NCBI RefSeq assembly: GCF_043290135.1
Contig: NC_134702.1
Coordinates: 193,658,491-193,722,490, forward strand
DNA length: 64,000 nt
Direction: 5' to 3'
Source: Rhipicephalus microplus
Lineage: Eukaryota > Arthropoda > Arachnida > Ixodida > Ixodidae
Below the pieces are notes generated by a model. It was not told the origin of the DNA and made no database searches. It saw nothing but the letters and a program-made list of their open reading frames with translations. Positions 56,291 to 64,000 of this stretch are shown piece after piece. Made by a program: the position numbers and the translations under genes. Every line of letters begins with the position of its first letter. The first letter of the stretch is position 1.

Positions 56291-58269
56291 GGCGTAGAGA
56301 ACGAAAGTGTAAATTGCACCACTGGCTGCAATGCAAGCGCATAAAACATGGCTTACGAAGTTATTTATATTTCTTTCCATCAAACTGTTCCACACACTAG
56401 TAAGTATCTTGTTGGGAACGTTGATACGTGATTGTCGTATTCTTAGACAACTGCTAAATTCAGAAAATCCAAAAATTGCGAGGCAGAAAGAGAGCCAGCC
56501 ACATCTGCATGCGCCACTGTGCTTGCTTCTGTCTCGCAGTGTTTTTCTGTTTTCACGTTTTAGGGACTCTCTTCGAGTGTAATCTCTGGCATGGTTTCAA
56601 GAACATGGAAATAACTTTTCATCGCATAGAAAAAACCAACAGCAAAATTCAATGTACTTACGGCCCGATAAATAAAGTAAAAAACATTGTTTTACAACAG
56701 GTAGTAGTCATACATTTGTTACTGTGGGTTATGCCCTATCAAATCTATGATGATCACGCAATAGGGTGGCTAGTAACTAAAATGAATATTCTTAGAAGAC
56801 AATACGTGGAACACTCGTTATTCTACGATAATACTCACTTTGGGGTGTTATGCCTCGCTTAATGTGGAACGTTTTGCCAATTAATTCTGATTCGAAGAAG
56901 AGGCCCGGCGTGGTCTACTTCGTCGTCGTTGCGCGCCTTCTTTTCAAGGCGGCAGCCGTGCATCCTGTCGAAGAGCTATCAAGACGACGCCTGCTCAATC
57001 TTCACGGACGTTCTGAGGCCAGCGGTCCTGTCGCAACTTCTACGCTACACCCGTGAGCCGTTCTATAGACACGCGCACCTGTCACTTGTTCCGACTAGAG
57101 CTTCGCGGCCCTAGACAAATTGGCCAGCTAGTTATTCACAGGTGGGAAACCATCGCAATCAATACGCGCTGTTACTGCGTCATGAGTGTTTCTTCTATAA
57201 GGTTTCTGCGTCACTCCAAGACAGTGATTTCTGAAACAACGCACACGCCACAAAGTACGTGGAGAGCTAATAGGACATAATCCTGCTCGCAGCAAGATGA
57301 AACCTCAAAAGCGACTAGATGGTCAAGCAGTTCGTGCTTTTACTGCAATCGCAAAAATTTACTACCGCGACTTTAAGATATACCATTATGGATCGTGCTT
57401 GGTTCTTTACCGGCCATGCTTTCTTCTGAAAAAAAATTTGCAGTAAACGTAACCGACACCGACACTGTGTCAGACGTACAAAACTTGGGAGTGTTGTATG
57501 CCTTCTCACTTTCCCGGCACGATCTAACGCAAAACGGCACGAGAATCGGCATCCAACACGCTAAAAACACTACTTAATTTCAGCCTCCTCTGTTCTCTTG
57601 TTCGACTCGTGTCTGCAGCTCATGCTCAGTTTGCCAGAATGCCTACGTTGATGTGCTTATCACACTTATATAAAAGACCTTGCCATGCGTATTTGAATTC
57701 GACCGCATTGTTGTAGATTCGTAGTGCTACATAAGCAGAACAAAATATACCTCGACATACAACTTACTCGAACAGAATTAAAAAAAAACTACTACGTGAA
57801 ATTTACCGATGCGTATTTGTGAACTTAGCACAAGTGAAGCCTATAAAACTTCAAAGTACCCCGCCTTTTCAGTTTTCAGTTGCTGTTCAATTCCAATAAA
57901 TCAATCAGTCCGTTTAATATTTGTAACAAAATAAAACCCGCATTACTCAAGAGCATAGGAAATGTACACGTAAGCGTGATTGTGACCTGAAGAATAACGG
58001 GCTTTTGAAATATCGTTTCGGGTTCTGCTACGCTCGCGCGTCAAGACGTGGCACGAGCTTCTCTTCGCGTGCAAGCCGGAAAACATTAGGACATTTTGAC
58101 GCGCAAATCCTCCTCTTGCGCGTTCACGACGCACGTTCATTCTGTGTTCTGGTGTTTTTTTTATCTGACATCAATATAACTAGCGTTGCTGGTGCGTGAA
58201 GTCACCGGAATATATAAAGCACACTGACAATGTCGATGTCTGCGAGTCTTCCTCGCAGACAGACAGCCA
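56291..58269. other. No gene seen
   Basis: AT-rich with short frames. A + frame of 128 codons at 56476-56862 lacks any motif and is probably chance. Confidence 0.4.
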
Positions 58270-58565
58270 GTCATAGATCTTTATTGGGTCCTAAGAAACG
58301 CTACTCTTTTGGAGCAATGTCGCGGGCCGCTCTAATGTATGAACGGGGAGGCGCAGCCACACCGCCGCATCGTGGGCTCTCTAGACAGCCCGCAGTTGTG
58401 GTAGAAACTCTGAACTTCGTAAGGCAGAGTCCCAATCTTCTTCTGTGAGCCGACTTGGGCCCCGTAACGAGGGACACTACCTGAGAATATGTGCTAAGTC
58501 AATAACCTCACCACGATCAGGACAAGTAGAGTCAAAAGCCTCTGAGGACCATGCTGAGGAACGAT
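58270..58565 (-). mobile_element. LINE 3' fragment, related to 26140-26600
   Basis: The minus strand reads AFDSTCPDRGEVIDLAHILR, matching the C-terminal CPxC..DLxHILW motif of tick LINEs, with one Cys changed. The + strand block 'caccgccgcatcgtgggc' followed by 'agacagcccgcagttg' is shared with 26230-26270. It is interrupted by stops. Confidence 0.6.
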
Positions 58566-58901
58566 AGACTTGGATAGAACGCAGAAATTCACTTTAATGC
58601 CAAAAAAGGTATGTTATCAGCATTTTCAAAGTTTCACACTTGCTCAGAGCTGTCTGATACTGGAGTAAAGGCAACTGAGAAAGTTGGTGTCCGTTCCCTT
58701 TAACCGCTGCTTGACGGTCATATTAACCATTCTAGTTTCAGGCATAGCAGTTTAATGCTTCCGTTGTTCAAATGCATGTACTACGCATATTCCCTAGCTG
58801 TTTTAATTATTGCGTGACACTAAGGCGACGGTATTCCAGTGCTCTGGTTCTCAGGCAGATTTGATCTCGGCATGTTTATACTGATAGGTACGTATGCAGC
58901 A

Positions 58902-59119
58902 TTTAGCGTTCCAAAACCACCATATGATTATGAGAAATGCCGTATTGAAGGACTCAGGAAATTTCGACCACCTCGGATTCTTTAACATGCCCCCAAATCT
59001 GAGCACACGGGCCTACAGCAATTTCGCCACCATCAAAGATGCAGCCACCGCAGCCGGGATTCGATCCCCGTGACCTGCGGATCAGCAGCCCCGTACCTTA
59101 GCCACTAGACAACAGCGGA
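58902..59119 (-). mobile_element. Ruka-like tRNA-SINE
   Basis: On the minus strand: a decayed box A ('ttgtctagtggctaaggtac'), 'ctgctgatccgcaggtcacg', box B GGATCGAATCC-like, then 'gcatctttgatggtggcg', 'gtgctcagatttgggggc' and 'gcatttctcataatcatatg'. All blocks are in order and moderately diverged. Confidence 0.75.
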
Positions 59120-60871
59120 AGAGCCATGTTTTTTCTTCTCAGGTTATGCTTTCCAAAATAGTACTCAATGGCTTGTGCACAAATTGTCATCATAGTAATC
59201 AATAATGAGAAATTATATAGGGCGCATGCTTTTCCACGACCACATATTGTTTCTATTAGTGCGACCTCATGATGAGAAAGGTTACTGGCAGTGACATTTT
59301 ATGCGAAATATAATGCGGTCAAACCATTCTCTTCTTTTCTTGCTTTTATGCAACATGTCTCCTATATCGTGGTAATACATCTTTCTGTGTGATTACGAAT
59401 GCAAATTTTGCATCTTTTCGCAGGAAGTAAGGCCCTCACCAAACCAGAAACATGGCTGAAGAGTAAGTTTTTTATTGTTGTACCTTCTTCACTGGGTGTA
59501 ATACGTCCTGCCGAGTGGCGCACACTTATCCAGTACTTTCCTAATATGGGAGTATCAGTTGGGATGAGGCGGGCGTGAAGCCATTCGTAGTGTATGTGCC
59601 TGCTCCCCCATCAACTAGCCCACCTTTCAACCCTATAGAGTTTCGCCATTGACCCTGGTGCCATTTATTAAACAGCATAGGCGTTGCTGGAATCATCTTG
59701 TCGTAGCAACCGCAAGAACAATTTAAAGGAGGAACTGCAGACATCGGCCCCAAACCTTTTATTTCGAACCTTATTTCGTCACCTTTTTCATTTGCACAAT
59801 GCTGAAAGTATTCCATTTAAGTTGTTCTCCGTATATGTTGCAAACAACAGATATTGCTGGGGACGTGCCGTATAAATAACGAATTAGTAATATCTCTAAA
59901 AAGACACGCTTTTTGCCGTAATCCACGATGTTCTCTGAATGAACTGCTGTCACAAACTTTCTCGTTGCGTTCTGATACTTTAGTGGAAACTGCACACATT
60001 TTAACCCAATGCTGGCTGCTAGGAAGGCTTGGTGCTTACCGAAAGCGGAAACTCTAACTTAAACACCGGAAAAGAGTGTTTTCACTATACTCCTGCGGTA
60101 GCCAAGACACCTAAGAAATCAACCTAAAAGATCCTGACCTTCAAAATCTTGAGCTTAGGATGGGCTGCTTCATCATGCAGTGCAATAAAAGCAAGAGCAG
60201 AACACAGCAAAATGATTCCTAAATGGATAAGAAAGCTTCATCTGCTGAACTTTCAAACATCCGTGAGGCTTCGGCAAGCACATAGTGCTCTTCAGAATTT
60301 TTGTAAAAATCGGTGGACAGTGCATTCATAGGGCTTCATTTGAGTCGGGAGAACGCTCACCTAATAGCAGTAGATAGTTAACACTCAAAACCATGGGCCG
60401 ATATTTACTAAAAGTTCGCCCACTCGTCTACTCACCATTTACCTGCACAAGCCAGCATCACTCATTATGGTGCCATGCTTAGCTTATAATTGCTAGAAGT
60501 CCCGAAATTCTGAAACTTTTGTCAGGATTTGCCTATACAAACTAGTGCTGCTAACATTCGAGCAAGTATTGTAGTTCAAGTGAAGCATTAGGATTGCCGT
60601 TAGGACAAATGCATATTTTTCAACAGAAATCTAATACAGCCGTGTGGCATGAGTGTGCATGAATATTACGAAGAAGTGGTCAGGCAAACCTCATTGCTCT
60701 ATAGCACTGGTGCTGCGTTCAGCACTTTCGATGGCACAACGCGTGCAACTGTAATACTTGGGTGTTCGGGTGCTAGATGTGTCCTTAAGCAACTGCCCAC
60801 TTTGTGTTGAGAAAGTTTGAATCACGATGCCGCACATGATTGCAAGCTTACAACTTGTTCCGCATGTGCAG
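59120..60871. other. No gene seen; upstream of third anchor exon
   Basis: Short frames at 59541-60057 overlap on both strands and have no motif. The 3' end supplies the acceptor for the next exon. Confidence 0.4.
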
Positions 60872-61053
60872 GAGCGCGATGAGCGGTGTGGATGCTAGCG
60901 GCGTGAGCAGCAGCATGGCCGATGCGGGGCCTGCCCCTGCGGGACCGACGCGGCCCTGGCTGTCGTCCAAGGGCATCTTGGTGTTCCTCTGCGTCTTTCT
61001 CATCTGCATGTGCGCCATCATCGGCCTCGTCATCTACCTCATCATGCTCAAAG
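60872..61053 (+). CDS. Type II membrane-anchor exon, third locus
   Basis: An acceptor (acttgttccgcatgtgcag) precedes ATG 60879 by seven bases. The cytoplasmic part is Ser/Ala/Gly/Pro-rich (MSGVDASGVSSSMADAG), then TRPWLSSKG and one hydrophobic span (ILVFLCVFLICMCAIIGLVI), ending YLIMLK. The donor is CAAAG/GTGTGT in phase 1 with a split Gly codon, exactly as at 9465 and 36815. The span contains two Cys, possible palmitoylation sites. R-P-W-L-S and I-L-V-x-L-x-V-F-L-I are shared with the exon at 36646. The ectodomain exon must lie further right; 63452 is one acceptor candidate, or it is beyond the window. Function unknown. Confidence 0.6.
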
Positions 61054-61309
61054 GTGTGTATCTCTTTTGCATAGAGTGACCAGCCTCGTTAACGCGGGTT
61101 CGAGCCTAGAGGTGGTCGTTCTACCTTAAGTGTTACTCATGAGCTCCTATTACTCATCAGCTCTTACAAAGGTTTCCTAAAATATCATGAACGCAAGTGT
61201 GGAGCTCCCTACCAATGTCCCGTTAGGCTTGTTCCACTATATATAACATTACATCGGACATGTCCACCAGTAAGATGGGTCTTGCTACATTCTGATGAGT
61301 AATCGTTGA

Positions 61310-62300
61310 GTGACCTGACTCTCGGAATCTACTGCATCACGGCTGCGCGCGGACCTGGTCGCGTCCAAGAACAACCCATTTTTAGAATCACAATATTTAC
61401 CCTGTACATCCTGTCCACTCCATTATCTTCTACCCATGCGGTATTCGGGGTGCACATCTTTCAGCAAGGAAGCGGCGACCAACCTATCTCTGTCGTTACT
61501 CGGCATGTCAACTTTGACACCGTGTAGAACGTGGCACCCGATCCCTACTTCTCTATGCATGTGCTCGACTTCCTCTTAGAAAGACGCGTTCATACTGCGC
61601 CATGGTCTGCGCTTCTTTCTATTCCCTCAGCGTGTTGCGTGGACTGAGGCCTAGTAACCTGGTGCTTGGTAGCGCTATAGCCTCTTTGAAAGCCTCCCTG
61701 GTTAATCTTCTTTTGTGCTACCTCCCTCTTTAGCAGGGTACCACGTACGTTGCTCGGCTCTTTACGAATGTCTGATCGTAAACCAGCGTAATCACGTTAT
61801 CCACTTTCGTCCCGCCGTGTTTATTGGCTATGTTGGCTGTGTATAGTGACCACACGTTTCAGTCTCCTTACAGTCTCGCCGTCATGACCGTTGGTTGCAA
61901 CATGTATGCCTAACATGCACGCCTTATCCACAAAGTTCCAGCAGGGCGTGTGTTGCCCATCGCACATTGTTACTCGTATGTCCCTACTGAAAGACTAACG
62001 CTTATCTAGCCGTTTGGCTTGCTGCCTCTTAGCGCGGGCTTAAAAAGTAAATGCTCACCGTTTCTTGCAGAGTAGGGCAGTCCAGTGTTCTTTGTGTTTT
62101 CTTGCACTATTTGAATCGCATGTTTTAGCGCCTGTTCACTCTGCCCATCGCAGCCCTTGTTTAATTCAAAACGTAATGTCGCCGGCGTAGGGGCTACGAC
62201 TGAGTCTTTCGGTTACTTGTAGCTTGGCTCGCAATCCCACGAGAAGAATGTTGAAAAGCATGGGGGATATGATCAAACCTTGCGGCGTACGGCTGCTGCC
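61310..62300 (-). mobile_element. Decayed LINE with RT remnants
   Basis: On the minus strand LLNILLVGLRAKLQ is followed by a PYAGDITF box (degraded Y-A-D-D), NKGCDGQSEQALKHAI and NTKNTGLPYSARNGEHLL. Further left come KDVHPEYRMGRR and pieces of an RNase H-like LFLDATRSA. This order fits an I/R1-like tick LINE: RT palm, then linker, then RNase H region. It is broken by numerous stops and indels. Confidence 0.6.
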
Positions 62301-62925
62301 CAGCTAAATCACCAAGCAATTCCGAACAAAAACAGGGTCTTACTAATTGTAAGAAAGTCTTCAACGTTGTTCTGAATTCATTAGCTGAGGCTGAGTTCCA
62401 GCAGTTTCACCTGAGTGAATCACTCTCATGGCAACGCATCTGCGAGTGTCAACAATACACTATAGCCTACTTGCGCTCATTTCGTCATTTTGTCACAGCA
62501 GTACCATTGCTGGTTCGGCGTTGGTATGGCCAATCATTGATCACTGCTCTCGACTCTCTGTCCCATAACTCCTATAACCATTATTTAAATATGATGAAGA
62601 CGTGATAAGAACGCCGAAAGGAGAATGCTCATAGACATTGCCTACTACTGCAAGACACTGGAAGGCTCGGTGGCTACAGTGGTGGGTAACAGCAGTATGA
62701 CCAAGTCTTAACAAAACAACACCATTAGAAAGTCGCTTGTGTGTTTCGATTAACAGTATTCTTTCTCGTATTGTGCGATTCTCGACACAAAAGCGTCAAC
62801 AATTTGGGTCTATTGCTGTCGTACATGGCAAATATGTTTAGAGTTATAGTAAATTTCATTGCATATGAATAGAAGTAGCTAAGAGAAGACTCCCTTTTCC
62901 TTCCTTACACATCTTTATAATTTTT
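62301..62925. other. No gene seen
   Basis: AT-rich, no motif-bearing frame and no named repeat. Confidence 0.45.
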
Positions 62926-62927
62926 AC

Positions 62928-63407
62928 TCATATATAGAAAACACTCGCACGGAAACATGCATACAGGAAAATCAGATTCCTTCCCATAGTCGAAGTGAAT
63001 TTGGAATATGGCCCTAATTTAGTGAAATAAACATTTATCGGTTCAATAAAAGCCCTTGTGATTCCCACTAATCTGGTGCTTCTGTACGGAGCACCATCTG
63101 CCGGCGGCAACAACAGTATCCTACCGTAGCTGATTGGGAAATGGGCTAAAAATAAGGTCTGAGGGCAAATGCTAGTCACTGAAAAAATACCAGTTTCACA
63201 CGACAGCGACCTACTCGAACATTTCGGTAAAATTGTAAAAACGTAGTTTGGAATAGAATCGAACGCTGCCCATGAGACACACATGAGGCCCCACAGTAAT
63301 ATAGTTGATTCTGGGAAGCCACGTGGGCTATAGAACGGCATTGTAATTTGACCATGTTGCTCAAATACGTCTGTGCTGTATGAAGTGGAATTCCTTTTAG
63401 AAGACAT
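62928..63407 (-). pseudogene. Unassigned minus-strand ORF, weak resemblance to M13 (neprilysin-like) peptidase
   Basis: 159 codons from ATG 63405. Residues ~22-52 (TMPFYSPRGFPESTILLWGL then MCVSWAAFDSI) can be laid against the M13 region PPFF..xxPxxLNYGGLGxVIGHELxHxFD. Spacing is similar, but the zinc HExxH is absent (VSWAA instead). Tick genomes carry many M13 paralogs, including inactive ones. The remainder has no clear M13 continuation. I regard this as a pseudo-exon or coincidence. Confidence 0.2.
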
Positions 63408-63451
63408 AATTTATTTTCAGATGTGACTTTTTTCACCTATTTTCTGTTCAG

Positions 63452-63565
63452 TTATGGCAGACCAGCTGTTGATGATGACAGACGGTGCTACATGCCCAAG
63501 TTCTCCATTTCTGGTCATCAATCACCTCCCTCTTCTTTCACAACGAAAGCAGCTATGAGATAACA
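63452..63565 (+). CDS. Candidate internal exon start with strong acceptor
   Basis: A long polypyrimidine tract (tgacttttttcacctatttt) and ctgttcag end at 63451. Phase-2 entry reads YGRPAVDDDRRCYMPKFSIS then GHQSPPSSFTTKAAMR; phase-1 entry, which the donor at 61053 would require, reads MADQLLMMTDGATCPSSPFL before a stop. No family is recognised. Confidence 0.25.
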
Positions 63566-63654
63566 ACATGGGTAACGTGTGGTGTCGTATAGTTGTCCGC
63601 CGCCACCGCTGATGTTTGTAACCACTATGGGACGTATTAAGAAAAAAATCCGTA

Positions 63655-63745
63655 AATAAAAAAACACCAAGGACACATTGAGGTTAGAATCGAGTCTCCT
63701 GCGTGCGAGTCCAGTATTCTACCACTGAGCCAAGCCGCTGCTTAG
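63655..63745 (-). mobile_element. tRNA-derived SINE, second type
   Basis: On the minus strand GCTTGGCTCAGTGGTAGAAT (box A region), CTGGACTCGCACGCAGGAGA and ACTCGATTCTAACC (box B region) are followed by T-rich 'ggtgttttttttatttacgg'-like sequence (given approximately). It resembles the 30503 and 31876 copies. Confidence 0.6.
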
Positions 63746-64000
63746 AAATTGTTTGCACATTCACCTTCGGCAGGTTTGATGTCGGGAAATGAATCGCGTT
63801 AATACAGTAGTAAAGCGTTTTAGAACAGGAAAAGAACGACCAGGCTTCGTACAATGCAAATAGTGGAACGAGTTGGTCGTCTAATGCTCTAACCCAATAG
63901 AAAAGCTTCTTCTTGATCAACTGGTCTGAAGTGGCATATTTCCACTTCAGGCCTAATTCTTCATTGTCGTCAGCCACTGCATAAAAATTTGCACAAAATT
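63746..64000. other. Right edge, nothing recognised
   Basis: A minus-strand frame (63684-63977) overlaps the SINE and has no motif. No other feature is seen. Confidence 0.4.

Overview
The window looks like nuclear DNA of a hard tick (Ixodida, probably a metastriate such as Rhipicephalus). It has long introns with GT-AG boundaries and few open frames. It is also loaded with tRNA-derived SINEs whose promoter half and tail match my recollection of the tick SINE family Ruka, and with many decayed LINE fragments. No bacterial operon, phage or CRISPR structure is visible. Species and gene names are inferred from pattern recognition only; no database was searched.

Protein-coding content is sparse and mostly on the + strand. 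(1) A two-exon gene (9289-16694) encodes a predicted type II membrane protein of about 1211 residues: a short basic cytoplasmic tail, one membrane span, then a very long Ser/Thr-rich, glycosylation-prone ectodomain. Its intron holds an RTE-like LINE. (2) Two further short exons at 36646-36815 and 60872-61053 have the same architecture: splice acceptor, ATG within 4-8 bases, one membrane span, and a phase-1 donor. The two are clearly paralogous to each other (shared R-P-W-L-S before the span). The three loci therefore look like a same-strand cluster of membrane-anchor exons. A GC-rich exon candidate at 40294-40583 may be an ectodomain exon of the second. (3) A THAP zinc-finger gene begins at 43779 and its exons can be followed to about 45825, with a coiled-coil exon at 46071-46270 and a poly(A) signal at 47196. 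(4) Weaker exon candidates lie at 3406-3768, 49126-49207, 49988-50119, 62928-63407 and 63452.

Mobile DNA dominates the rest. From 9.6 to 12.7 kb lies a nearly complete RTE-like LINE on the minus strand. From 17.7 to 23.6 kb an array of ~145-bp tandem repeats is split by a young LTR retrotransposon (18022-23086). Its LTRs are 1146 bp with four mismatches, and it has a 5-bp target duplication. It has one intact 569-codon ORF but no reverse transcriptase or integrase. From 25.4 to 27.6 kb a decayed CR1/Jockey-type LINE is interrupted by another LINE tail and a SINE. Other LINE tails lie at 8.5, 28.1, 50.7, 58.3 and 61.3-62.3 kb. At least eight Ruka-like SINEs, three or four copies of a second tRNA-derived SINE type, a TTAA-bounded MITE candidate (53546-54038) and several microsatellites complete the picture.

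The remaining stretches are AT-rich intronic or intergenic DNA in which I see no supportable gene.
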